57,375 nt of DNA from a virus, in the IMG/VR virus record IMGVR_UViG_3300044568_003073, positions 1 to 57,375 of that record, one strand, 5' to 3'. Every line of letters starts with the position of its first letter. Position 1 is the stretch's first letter. A model generated the notes under the pieces. The model was not told the origin of the DNA. It searched no databases and saw only the letters and a program-made list of their open reading frames with translations. Shown piece after piece: positions 44,584-51,323 of this stretch. The position numbers were made by a program, and so were the translations under genes.

Positions 44584-44742
44584 GTGTTCAGTTTGTTTTC
44601 CGCCACATAATAAACATAATGATATTGCGTTATTACTACTTATATAACCAGTTCCTTTACAATTAGGACAAACCGAAACACTAACAACAGATATATTCAA
44701 TTGTTTTCGTCTTTTAAATAAGTTTTTAATAAATTTTATCAT
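44581..44742 (-). CDS. 53-residue zinc-ribbon protein
   Basis: Short frame beginning MIKFIKNLFKRRKQ, followed by CPNCKGTGYI and CLLCGGK, a four-cysteine zinc ribbon like those in DnaJ-type proteins. The N-terminus is similar to that of the 71-residue gene at 45125-45340 (MINWIKNLFRSRDKQ), so the two share a leader. It may bind RNA, DNA or a protein partner. Confidence 0.6.
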   Translation of the reverse strand: MIKFIKNLFKRRKQLNISVVSVSVCPNCKGTGYISSNNAISLCLLCGGKQTEH

Positions 44743-44807
44743 TTGTTTTTCATTTTTAAGTTTGTATTCAACTGAATATATCTGAAATATGTTAGTGATA
44801 ATAAAAA

Positions 44808-45053
44808 TTAAATCAATCCTTGTTTCTTTAACATATTTACGATTGCCTCTGCTGCTGCCTTAACTGAATCAGGGTCTTTTTCCATATCACCATCTTTCAT
44901 AGAATAAGGCACATATCGTAAATATACTTCATCATCAATTATATCTTTAATCATATCAATAAGTTCTTGCTCATTTTTACTATCACTAACATCAGATATA
45001 TTCAAGTTTTCTTGATGTTCGTTGAAACTTTGTATGTGTCCTTTACCTTTCAT
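44808..45053 (-). CDS. Small acidic protein of unknown function
   Basis: An 81-residue acidic protein (GHIQSFNEHQENLNISDVSD, then YSMKDGDMEKDPDSVKAAAE). The end AAAEAIVNMLKKQGLI is a helix. The start GHIQSFNEHQENLN recalls the leader of small phage proteins that begin K.(I/H)..FNEH. It lies between two genes with the shared MIxxIKNLF leader. Function unknown. Confidence 0.5.
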   Translation of the reverse strand: MKGKGHIQSFNEHQENLNISDVSDSKNEQELIDMIKDIIDDEVYLRYVPYSMKDGDMEKDPDSVKAAAEAIVNMLKKQGLI

Positions 45054-45124
45054 CTTCGTATTTTATTTTAGTGTATATATTAAAAAAGAAAACCTAAATA
45101 TATCTGTGGTCGTTATACACAATA

Positions 45125-45340
45125 TTACTTGCTATTATTTATGTCGTCTAGGATTTTGTGAAGTCGCTCAACTTCTTCCTTTGTAAAAACAAGCATCCTA
45201 AGATTTGTCTTTTCACCATTTACATAAGTATCACAAAATCCATTTTCATCTCGTTCACCGCAAGTAATACTATGTATAACAGCAGGTTTAGTTAATTGCT
45301 TATCTCTGCTTCTAAATAAGTTTTTAATCCAATTAATCAT
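45125..45340 (-). CDS. Small protein with the shared MIxxIKNLF leader
   Basis: A 71-residue protein: leader MINWIKNLFRSRDKQ, then HSITCGERDENGFCDTYVNG with two cysteines and a C-terminal helix (FTKEEVERLHKILDDINN). The leader matches the zinc-ribbon gene at 44581-44742, although the bodies differ. Function unknown. Confidence 0.5.
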   Translation of the reverse strand: MINWIKNLFRSRDKQLTKPAVIHSITCGERDENGFCDTYVNGEKTNLRMLVFTKEEVERLHKILDDINNSK

Positions 45341-45431
45341 TTGTATTTCAATTTAAGTTTTTTACTAATTTTACGCAACTAACCAAACCTGCGTAACGTT
45401 AGAAACAATTATGTCTAACTATTTCTAACAG

Positions 45432-45503
45432 CAAATATAAGTAATAAATTTTGATTTTCCGAATCTCCAAAGAAAAATTTACCACTCATATTTGATGGCG
45501 TTA
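45432..45503 (-). promoter_or_regulatory. Host-type promoter within a duplicated intergenic unit (copy 2)
   Basis: Minus strand: TTCGG (45463-45459) and perfect TATATTTG (45439-45432), with flanking sequence to 45503 closely similar to copy 1 (44512-44583). The leader to ATG 45340 is about 90 bases. Confidence 0.55.
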
Positions 45504-45514
45504 TGTGTAATAAA

Positions 45515-45691
45515 TTAAAACTTTAACAGCAGTGCCATTATAGTTAAACTTATTACGCCAATTAATATCATTTTTTTGGCGTGTTTAGCACCAATCATTT
45601 TACTTTCAACAAAATCATCTGTTGTCCATAATACAAACCCTGCTGATAAAAATAAACACCCAAAAACTAAAAAGAAATTTTGTATAAACAT
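45515..45691 (-). CDS. 58-residue two-helix membrane protein
   Basis: Short frame with hydrophobic helices at about 4-22 (QNFFLVFGCLFLSAGFVLW) and 41-57 (ILIGVISLTIMALLL), separated by a charged loop (DDFVESKMIGAKHAKK). Ten bases downstream of the 98-residue gene. Hairpin-type inner-membrane protein; holin-like size, but no direct evidence for lysis. Confidence 0.5.
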   Translation of the reverse strand: MFIQNFFLVFGCLFLSAGFVLWTTDDFVESKMIGAKHAKKMILIGVISLTIMALLLKF

Positions 45692-45701
45692 ATCGTAAGT
45701 T

Positions 45702-45998
45702 TTAATTTAATCGTTCAAAGATATGACCTACAAATTCACCCCTCTGGTACTGATAGGTCCCAATGTATTTTCTTTCAATTCCCATATCCTCGTGAATAGT
45801 GTGTCCAGTTCCATAAAGCTCAAAGAATCGGTCCTCCATCTCAGCTTGTGGATTAACTAATGCCCAAATTGTCGGATGGTTATTTTTTTCGTCAGTCTGG
45901 ATGGTTAAAATCTCTGCGCCCTTTGGCATTTGCAAAGTAAACTTTTCCTTGAACCCTTCTATAAGGGTTGAAAATTTCCAAATTGTTTTCATATTCAT
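45702..45998 (-). CDS. Protein of unknown function (DUF-like small barrel)
   Basis: A 98-residue protein (KTIWKFSTLIEGFKEKFTLQ, MPKGAEILTIQTDEKNNHPT, WALVNPQAEMEDRFFELYGT, then GTGHTIHEDMGIERKYIGTY). This pattern of IW.F.L......LP.GA..L......G...LWA.V is a small beta-rich family I have seen in many phages and bacteria. Function is unknown. It has class-B promoter copy 7. Confidence 0.6.
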   Translation of the reverse strand: MNMKTIWKFSTLIEGFKEKFTLQMPKGAEILTIQTDEKNNHPTIWALVNPQAEMEDRFFELYGTGHTIHEDMGIERKYIGTYQYQRGEFVGHIFERLN

Positions 45999-46002
45999 TT
46001 TT

Positions 46003-46085
46003 TTAACTTACATAGTAAAGATACAACAGAAAACCCATATTTCCAAGCTTTCAATATTAAATTATCGTTAAGTTTAGGTTAAAGT
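46003..46085 (-). promoter_or_regulatory. Class-B promoter (copy 7)
   Basis: Minus strand: AACGATAATTTAATATTG, CTTGGAAATA, TATCTTTACTATGTAAGTTA before ATG 45998. A degenerate DnaA-box-like sequence (TTATTCACA) lies in the end of the upstream nuclease gene; no palindrome. Confidence 0.6.
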
Positions 46086-46582
46086 TATTCACAAACAAGG
46101 TGATTTTTTACCCGTTTTTTAACCACACTACCTATCAGTATTTCACCCCGGTCCAACACCTGGTCTAACTCAATCGTTGTCGCATAATAGGATGTAGAAC
46201 CTGAAGATACCCAGTCACCCTTCTTTAAATTCACAAAGAAAACAAACCATTTCATATCCTCCCCACTATCATCATACGAAACTAATAAATAATCCGATTC
46301 CCTTTTGGAATATTCTCCCCCCCTCCATACCCCAACCGTCTTAGCTGTTTTAATCTCCAACGGAACATCCCCTACCCATAAATCAGGTTCACCATCCGTA
46401 AAAGGAGAACGGATATTTGGAACGATATCCGAAAATGTTGCCTCTAAAATATTTGATATGATTTCAGACCGTAATTTCGTAGATAAATGATTGTAATGAA
46501 CTACGGACTTGAATACCTTTAACCGATTGTTCGCTTCGGTAAGTACGGCGGGCAGGTGAACCCTAATGTAATCTATTATCAT
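46085..46582 (-). CDS. PD-(D/E)XK nuclease-like protein
   Basis: A 165-residue protein. GEPDLWVGDVPLEIKTAK (64-81) gives PD at 66-67 and EIK at 76-78, a PD-(D/E)XK catalytic core. A helix with E47 precedes it, as in restriction-type nucleases. The following WRGGEYSKRESDYLLVSYDD is common in type II restriction enzymes. It may cut host DNA, take part in recombination, or attack competing phages. No methyltransferase partner is seen. Confidence 0.65.
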   Translation of the reverse strand: MIIDYIRVHLPAVLTEANNRLKVFKSVVHYNHLSTKLRSEIISNILEATFSDIVPNIRSPFTDGEPDLWVGDVPLEIKTAKTVGVWRGGEYSKRESDYLLVSYDDSGEDMKWFVFFVNLKKGDWVSSGSTSYYATTIELDQVLDRGEILIGSVVKKRVKNHLVCE

Positions 46583-46819
46583 ATTGTTTTGTGTATTAAT
46601 AGAACTATTAGTAAAAGGGCTGAGCTAAAAGGAAAGGAGCTGAGCTAAAAGGAAAAGAGCTGTATTGTATATTATACAAGCTTTTAGGGGAGTATTTCCA
46701 CAGCCAAAAAAATGACCTCTGCATGAAAACAGGTACCCCAGCCTATAACACATTAAATTTTTTTTGGGTTTACATTGAAATGCTACCCCCCCCCTGTCAT
46801 AACACAGCGCTTCCTGCTC
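46583..46819. other. Intergenic stretch with short tandem repeats
   Basis: No gene supported. GAGCTAAAAGGAAA-type units repeat at 46620-46662 (two and a half copies). A C-run lies at 46785-46793 and an AT-rich TATTGTATATTATACAA palindrome-like box at 46663-46680. A transcription start for the nuclease gene may lie here; no -33/-7 pair was clear. Confidence 0.4.
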
Positions 46820-47131
46820 TTACCGCACTCGCTTGGATAGCGATTTCCAATCGAATGGTACACCATGAATGGATTCTTCAAAAAACCGTCTTGCTTTTTC
46901 TGCTTTTTCTTCATCAGAAAAATGAGTTACAGCGCTTAGTTTGCTATCTACCACCATCAGTTCAGCAATGGATACTATCTCACCCCCATATTCTTGTTGG
47001 TGTTTTTTCTTAAAGTAGTTGATTTTATTAATCGCTTTAATCTGCTTTAATGGAGTGGATGCTTTAATCAGCTCACCTGTCCAGTATTGGATTTTAGGGA
47101 TGTACCCTTCCTTATACTTAGTATTTTTCAT
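46820..47131 (-). CDS. Basic helical protein of unknown function
   Basis: A 103-residue, lysine-rich protein (KIQYWTGELIKASTPLKQIK, then INKINYFKKKHQQEYGGEI, then KAEKARRFFEESIHGVPFDW). Helical bundle likely. It lies 13 bases downstream of the next gene. No family is recognised. Confidence 0.5.
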   Translation of the reverse strand: MKNTKYKEGYIPKIQYWTGELIKASTPLKQIKAINKINYFKKKHQQEYGGEIVSIAELMVVDSKLSAVTHFSDEEKAEKARRFFEESIHGVPFDWKSLSKRVR

Positions 47132-47144
47132 TTCTGATATGTTT

Positions 47145-47387
47145 TTAAATTCCTTTCCACTTTTTTCCTACCATCGTATTAGCGAATCGTTTGTGTTCTT
47201 CTACACACCATTGGGTTGATGTGATAGGTGGTTCGGTAACAGATTTAATGTTAGGGCTGTGTTCTAATCCTAATTTTTTTGGATTTGAGTTTATAGGGTT
47301 GTATTTAAAGTCCATTGGTCTTACTATAGTATTACTACTACTATATACTCGTTTTCTATTGAATAGGGATTGGATTAGCTTTTTCAT
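47145..47387 (-). CDS. Small basic protein of unknown function
   Basis: An 80-residue protein (MKKLIQSLFNRKRVYSSSNT, then MDFKYNPINSNPKKLGLEHS, then STQWCVEEHKRFANTMVGKK). The leader MKKLIQSLFNRKR is like the amphipathic leaders at 44742 and 45340. Function unknown. Confidence 0.45.
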   Translation of the reverse strand: MKKLIQSLFNRKRVYSSSNTIVRPMDFKYNPINSNPKKLGLEHSPNIKSVTEPPITSTQWCVEEHKRFANTMVGKKWKGI

Positions 47388-47405
47388 TGCTGTTTTTATT
47401 TTTGT

Positions 47406-48353
47406 TTAATTCACCTTTTTAGTTGGGATTAGTATCATAGCTGCGTCATCTTTGACTAATTCCCAATTATAGTCATTATGAAGGTAGAATGAACGATCAC
47501 TATTTTCTGTATCACAACCCCTAACTTGAATAAAATTCTTACATAACCCAAGCGAAACAGCTACATTGTTTGAAACAATGCTATCACATCCATATTGGCG
47601 TGTATGCTTTGAGAAATCAAAGTACTTGCTTTCTTCCGGAAAGCATTCAGAGTGGTTTGCTTTGATTATTGATTTCCATTTATTACAAGCCAATTCATAC
47701 AACCCACGAATTGCTTCATCGGTAGTTGTCCCATCCAACTTAAAGTGTTTGGTGAGATAGTCTTTTTGTGGTGTGGTGGCCGCCTCGTAATATTCATTGA
47801 GTAATGTACGATGGATTTGAATTGTTTTTACTTCGGGGTTTGACATAGGTTTTGTATTTGTAATTTGACGGAATTGTTCTAAGGTAATTTCTTGATAATT
47901 TTTGTAATTAGGGTCGTCCCTAACGGCGGCGGCATCATCGCTGTAATAACAACTATTATCTGATTGATGCTCTGAGAGCAGCGTATGACCGACCGAGAAG
48001 TGGTATCTTAGAAGATATTGAGTAGCGTTTTTTAGCCTCCAAGCATTGAGTTCTTCGCGGTTTTCTTCGGTGGCTTGGATGTACCATTTTGTGGGGAGTG
48101 TGTTCATGTTTTTGGGGTTAGTGATTTGGCGGAATTGTTCGAGTGTGATTGGTTGGTGATTAGGGTACTGTTCAATGCAGTCTTCTATGCAGTCTGAAAA
48201 GTAGTAACTGCCGTCTGGATGCGAGGACATTAGGGTAAATCCAATCGTGAATATCTTCCAAGATTTGTCCGCATTTGCCCTCCACCAAGGGTAGAGTTCT
48301 GCAAAGTTCTGTTCGGTGGCTTGGATGCACCAATGTTCGGGATGTGTGTTCAT
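47406..48353 (-). CDS. Protein with two tandem copies of a phage domain
   Basis: A 315-residue protein. Residues 3-76 (EHWCIQATEQNFAELYPWWR ... ITLEQFRQITN) and 86-170 (TKWYIQATEENREELNAWRL ... ITLEQFRQITN) are two copies of one domain: W.IQATE.N..EL..W, a GxTL.S strand, a YYSD-type motif and a closing ITLEQFRQITN. The last third (IQIHRTLLNEYYEAATTPQK) is a different helical module with a C-terminal beta part. Such repeated units occur in small proteins of Bacteroidota phages. Function unknown. Confidence 0.6.
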   Translation of the reverse strand: MNTHPEHWCIQATEQNFAELYPWWRANADKSWKIFTIGFTLMSSHPDGSYYFSDCIEDCIEQYPNHQPITLEQFRQITNPKNMNTLPTKWYIQATEENREELNAWRLKNATQYLLRYHFSVGHTLLSEHQSDNSCYYSDDAAAVRDDPNYKNYQEITLEQFRQITNTKPMSNPEVKTIQIHRTLLNEYYEAATTPQKDYLTKHFKLDGTTTDEAIRGLYELACNKWKSIIKANHSECFPEESKYFDFSKHTRQYGCDSIVSNNVAVSLGLCKNFIQVRGCDTENSDRSFYLHNDYNWELVKDDAAMILIPTKKVN

Positions 48354-48358
48354 AAGTT

Positions 48359-48526
48359 TTATTTTGCAATTATTACCTGAAGTTTTTCAATACATTTAAC
48401 ACGTGTTGCAACATCGTCAAATTCTTTCACAGCTTTCTTGGCAGCCATAACCCCACTTGCAACTACATGGTAATTACCGATTCCTCCTCCTGAGGAATTA
48501 TATGCTTTTATAAGGTAAAGTTTCAT
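48359..48526 (-). CDS. 55-residue protein of unknown function
   Basis: Short frame MKLYLIKAYNSSGGGIGNYH followed by VVASGVMAAKKAVKEFDD. The strand-turn-helix pattern resembles half of a small alpha/beta fold. Spacing to neighbouring genes is short. It was below the length cut-off of the gene track. Confidence 0.5.
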   Translation of the reverse strand: MKLYLIKAYNSSGGGIGNYHVVASGVMAAKKAVKEFDDVATRVKCIEKLQVIIAK

Positions 48527-48543
48527 AACCTTTTTATTTTTGT

Positions 48544-49062
48544 TTAATTCTTCTCATGCGAATAGTAGTTATTTCTTTCTAAGAACTCCGACGGAAAATA
48601 ATCAGACCATTTAAGTCCCATATAATCATACTTACTACAAGTATATTGTAGTTTAGGGCAGTGTTCCCCATTCGGGAAAATTATCATCTCTATAGGAACT
48701 TTATAAGTACGGGTTGAACCAATTGGACGAACCATAACTAATACCCGGCCCATCGCTCGTAGACGGGGTTTTTTAATAACCTCCAAATCTTGTCCAACCA
48801 ACTTTGGTTCGGTACAAGTAACTATAGTACCCACTTTGAGGGTAAATTCCTCACGCCTTTTTTCCATTTCTAGTTTGTATTTCATAGCTGAAATAGTTAT
48901 ATTATGCAAACTAAGAAGTTTATCACTTAAAAAATCAAGCTCTTCAGAATCCAGATATTTCAATTTTTCTACGGGTGGTTTATCAGACAGTATGTAATCA
49001 TACAGAAAATTAGTCTCAGTTAGTACACTTACCATCAATGGGAATTTTTCGAATTTGTTCAT
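48544..49062 (-). CDS. KOW/SH3-like barrel protein, paralogue of the 95-residue gene at 49.9 kb
   Basis: A 172-residue protein. The middle (LKVGTIVTCTEPKLVGQDLE, then VMVRPIGSTRTYKVPIEMI) matches the 95-residue protein at 49867-50154 (LKVGDMVTCNHPKLAGKSLR, then TVRPDGAFSGYNVPMSMLI). Both contain a preceding helix with LSSEEL / LDSEEL and SLHNITISAMK / SMVISVLKSK. The barrel may bind nucleic acid. The two genes are clear paralogues. Confidence 0.6.
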   Translation of the reverse strand: MNKFEKFPLMVSVLTETNFLYDYILSDKPPVEKLKYLDSEELDFLSDKLLSLHNITISAMKYKLEMEKRREEFTLKVGTIVTCTEPKLVGQDLEVIKKPRLRAMGRVLVMVRPIGSTRTYKVPIEMIIFPNGEHCPKLQYTCSKYDYMGLKWSDYFPSEFLERNNYYSHEKN

Positions 49063-49068
49063 AATTGT

Positions 49069-49278
49069 TTATTTTGTTACCATTAAAGTTGCTACTACAC
49101 ATTCCATATCGCGAAACATTTTTACGGGCATTATAGCCTTCAAATCGTTAGTATCGTAATAGCCCAAATAATTATGATAGTGGGTTGGGAGTTTGATATT
49201 TGCGTTCTTACCTGTAATGCGTTCTACATAATTTACCACCTCTTTGATAATCATGTAATTTCCTTTTTTTAATAACAT
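49069..49278 (-). CDS. Small protein of unknown function
   Basis: A 69-residue protein (IIKEVVNYVERITGKNANIK then LPTHYHNYLGYYDTNDLKAI). ATG 49257 would also fit. It follows the 172-residue gene by six bases. No family is recognised. Confidence 0.45.
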   Translation of the reverse strand: MLLKKGNYMIIKEVVNYVERITGKNANIKLPTHYHNYLGYYDTNDLKAIMPVKMFRDMECVVATLMVTK

Positions 49279-49288
49279 ATCTTTTATT

Positions 49289-49447
49289 TTATTCTCCGAA
49301 AATTAGTAGTAAATAGTAAAACAAAGTGTACCCACCAAGCAGAAATAGGTAGCCATATATAACCTCTTTGGGTTCATTTTTCCACATATCCCTTATTTCT
49401 TTAAACATCTCTTTCATATCTCTCATTAACTCTTTCATATCTCTCAT
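49289..49447 (-). CDS. 52-residue membrane peptide with tandem MRDMKE start
   Basis: Frame starting MRDMKELMRDMKEMFKEIRD: the first seven codons are a tandem duplication, giving several possible ATGs (49447, 49426, 49417). A single hydrophobic helix follows (GYLFLLGGYTLFYYLLLIF). It starts right after class-B promoter copy 8. Function unknown. Confidence 0.5.
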   Translation of the reverse strand: MRDMKELMRDMKEMFKEIRDMWKNEPKEVIYGYLFLLGGYTLFYYLLLIFGE

Positions 49448-49525
49448 TTAACTTACAAAGTAAAGATAGTACATAAAGGGTAAAGTTCCAAGCTTTCTAT
49501 GTTAAATTTAGGTTAAATTTTTCCA
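49448..49525 (-). promoter_or_regulatory. Class-B promoter (copy 8)
   Basis: Minus strand: AACCTAAATTTAACATAG, CTTGGAACTT, TATCTTTACTTTGTAAGTTA before ATG 49447. The DnaA-box-like site is degenerate (TTTTCCACA on the plus strand) and no palindrome follows. Nearly identical to copy 10. Confidence 0.6.
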
Positions 49526-49706
49526 CATCCTCCAAAATAAGGCGTTCTAAGGGGTTGGTGTGGTATAATTGAGGGAATGGGATGTACCAATCAAAGTGCG
49601 TCCCATCATCATTCCAAAAAGTTATATAAAACTTACCATTTTTGGGGTTAAAACTGGGTTCTTTGGTGTGATGTTTGGTCTGTAAATTTTCAATAATCAG
49701 TTCCAT
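49497..49706 (-). CDS. Small protein of unknown function
   Basis: A 69-residue protein (HHTKEPSFNPKNGKFYITFW, NDDGTHFDWYIPFPQLYHTN, then PLERLILEDVEKFNLNLT). Compact beta-rich fold likely. Its 3' end runs into the upstream block of promoter copy 8. Function unknown. Confidence 0.5.
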   Translation of the reverse strand: MELIIENLQTKHHTKEPSFNPKNGKFYITFWNDDGTHFDWYIPFPQLYHTNPLERLILEDVEKFNLNLT

Positions 49707-49711
49707 ACCAC

Positions 49712-49864
49712 TTAACTAACCACAATCTTAATAGTATCCTTCTTTTTTCGGGACATGGTGTTGGCTAACGCTCGTACACCTGCAAGGGTTGATTTCAACC
49801 GATATTGCGAACATTTAAGGGATTTAACAACCTTACCATTCTGCATCAAATGAACCTCTATCAT
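49712..49864 (-). CDS. 50-residue basic protein
   Basis: Short frame MIEVHLMQNGKVVKSLKCSQ followed by YRLKSTLAGVRALANTMSRK, strongly basic. It lies three bases downstream of the 95-residue barrel gene and five bases before the next. Nucleic-acid binding would fit its charge; this is a guess. Confidence 0.5.
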   Translation of the reverse strand: MIEVHLMQNGKVVKSLKCSQYRLKSTLAGVRALANTMSRKKKDTIKIVVS

Positions 49865-49866
49865 AA

Positions 49867-50154
49867 TTATTTGGATAAAATTAACATACTCATAGGAACA
49901 TTATAGCCGGAGAAAGCGCCGTCAGGCCTAACCGTTGCTTTGGTTCGGCTGATTTTAGTAACCCGCAGGGATTTCCCGGCCAACTTTGGGTGGTTACAAG
50001 TAACCATATCACCTACTTTCAACTGCGCACCAACCAACTTACTCTCTAGCGCTCGTTTGGATTTCAAAACTGAAATAACCATACTATTTAGGGAACGAAG
50101 CTCTTCAGAACTCAATTGGGGGAGGAGGGGGGTAATCGAACTTAATTTAGTCAT
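49867..50154 (-). CDS. KOW/SH3-like barrel protein, paralogue of the 172-residue gene
   Basis: A 95-residue protein: helical start (LPQLSSEELRSLNSMVISVL), then the barrel (LKVGDMVTCNHPKLAGKSLR, TVRPDGAFSGYNVPMSMLIL). The shorter of the two paralogues. It is driven by class-B promoter copy 9. Function unknown. Confidence 0.6.
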   Translation of the reverse strand: MTKLSSITPLLPQLSSEELRSLNSMVISVLKSKRALESKLVGAQLKVGDMVTCNHPKLAGKSLRVTKISRTKATVRPDGAFSGYNVPMSMLILSK

Positions 50155-50164
50155 TTTTTAGGGG

Positions 50165-50250
50165 GTTTATTTCTCAATCACTTACAAAGTAAAGATAGTA
50201 CATAAAGGCTAATCTTCCAAGCTTTTTATGTTAAATTATCGTTAAATTTA
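50165..50250 (-). promoter_or_regulatory. Class-B promoter (copy 9)
   Basis: Minus strand: AACGATAATTTAACATAAA, CTTGGAAGAT, TATCTTTACTTTGTAAGTGA before ATG 50154. No DnaA-box-like site or palindrome. Confidence 0.6.
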
Positions 50251-50379
50251 TCATTTGAATAGGGGGGTCAAAAATTGAGCGATTCCCAAAGCGGAGAGGA
50301 TATTGCCCGCTATGATTAGCAACCAACCGACAATCCGCCCAACGAAAAGCAGGATGTCAAAGAGGGATTCTCTGTTCAT
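50251..50379 (-). CDS. 42-residue membrane peptide
   Basis: Short frame MNRESLFDILLFVGRIVGWL followed by LIIAGNILSALGIAQFL, hydrophobic throughout apart from the ends. One long or two short membrane helices. It lies between the zinc-ribbon gene and promoter copy 9. Function unknown. Confidence 0.45.
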   Translation of the reverse strand: MNRESLFDILLFVGRIVGWLLIIAGNILSALGIAQFLTPLFK

Positions 50380-50388
50380 AACTTATTT

Positions 50389-50532
50389 TTAATCTTCCTC
50401 TTCGTCATCATACACTTCCGGAAAGAGTTCTCCGCAATTTGAACATTCTGTTTCTTCGTGCATACCATGACCGACATGGTCATCTACCATTCCAAATTTT
50501 ACTTCTGCATCACAGCATTTGCTTAGTATCAT
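50389..50532 (-). CDS. 47-residue zinc-ribbon-like protein
   Basis: Frame starting MILSKCCDAEVKFGMVDDHV with CC at 6-7 and CSNC near 33-36: a likely zinc ribbon, ending in an acidic tail. The pattern SKCC.A......D......CS.C is common in small phage proteins. A longer frame from 50730 overlaps the next gene and is rejected. Confidence 0.6.
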   Translation of the reverse strand: MILSKCCDAEVKFGMVDDHVGHGMHEETECSNCGELFPEVYDDEEED

Positions 50533-50551
50533 AACTTTTACTTTAAGAATT

Positions 50552-50776
50552 TTAAAAATACCTGATTTCATAGGAATAAAGAGTTCCAAACTCATCATCC
50601 TCCATTGTATCCTCCACCACAACCATCGGTTTAGGTAGGATGTTTTGAAGCTCATACACATTAACCCTGTTCCAATACCCAAAACGGATATATAGGTTAC
50701 CTTTCCAGTCCCTACAAAGGGCAAACTCACCGAATTTCTCTTCTATCTTACGGATATCTGATGATGTAATTCTCAT
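50552..50776 (-). CDS. Small protein of unknown function
   Basis: A 74-residue protein (ITSSDIRKIEEKFGEFALCR, DWKGNLYIRFGYWNRVNVYE, then DEFGTLYSYEIRYF). An alpha/beta layout. It lies 15 bases downstream of the next gene. No family is recognised. Confidence 0.5.
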   Translation of the reverse strand: MRITSSDIRKIEEKFGEFALCRDWKGNLYIRFGYWNRVNVYELQNILPKPMVVVEDTMEDDEFGTLYSYEIRYF

Positions 50777-50791
50777 ATATAATAGGGGGGT

Positions 50792-50977
50792 TTAGTTTTC
50801 GCTGGTGTACCTTATCTGATACACTTGATTAAATTTACTGTCAAATGACTTATATACATTGGCCACAGTTAATCCGTTGATTTTTGCTGTATATAGTAGG
50901 TTAGCGCAATCAGTTGCTTGAAAAAAATCTACTTTTTTGTTCAATTTTGTTTCAATAGTGCTCTTCAGGTCTTTCAT
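50792..50977 (-). CDS. 61-residue protein of unknown function
   Basis: Frame starting MKDLKSTIETKLNKKVDFFQ, then DCANLLYTAKINGLTVANVY and a strand end (NQVYQIRYTSEN). A longer frame from 51139 overlaps the next gene out of frame and is rejected; ATG 50977 gives a ten-base gap. Function unknown. Confidence 0.5.
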   Translation of the reverse strand: MKDLKSTIETKLNKKVDFFQATDCANLLYTAKINGLTVANVYKSFDSKFNQVYQIRYTSEN

Positions 50978-50987
50978 ACTTTGGGGT

Positions 50988-51323
50988 TTAGAAATTATAA
51001 TCGTAGTACTTTCGGGGTGAATCACCGATTCTCCAACCCCTACCTTTAAGGGATGAATTAGATATGGCGGCTTCAAAGGGTTCACCCACTTCAGCGTAGT
51101 CATACTCCTGTTCATTCTGATTATAACAGTGTCCGACAAATCCGCCAGGGATGTACTCCATCTTAGCCTTATTAGGGCCGGCCTCCACAGGCTGAATAAT
51201 CACTTTCGTTTTACCTTTAATACCGATAATCTTACCCACAGGGTTCACATCCGTATAAAGGACCTGATTAATATACTTACCAATCAGAGCGGGGGTTACT
51301 TCAAATTTTTTCATATCTCTCAT
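50988..51323 (-). CDS. Protein of unknown function led by the repeated MRDMK start
   Basis: A 111-residue protein starting MRDMKKFEVTPALIGKYINQ, with a barrel-like middle (GKIIGIKGKTKVIIQPVEAG) and PGGFVGHCYNQNEQEYDYAE. The start codons ATGAGAGATATGAAA follow directly after promoter copy 10. The true start may be ATG 51314 (MKKFEVTP). Function unknown. Confidence 0.55.
   Translation of the reverse strand: MRDMKKFEVTPALIGKYINQVLYTDVNPVGKIIGIKGKTKVIIQPVEAGPNKAKMEYIPGGFVGHCYNQNEQEYDYAEVGEPFEAAISNSSLKGRGWRIGDSPRKYYDYNF

Noticed and set aside
50389-51139. Longer frames 50389-50730 and 50792-51139
   Set aside because: Their upstream parts overlap well-supported neighbouring genes in another frame; the downstream ATGs (50532 and 50977) give normal spacing.
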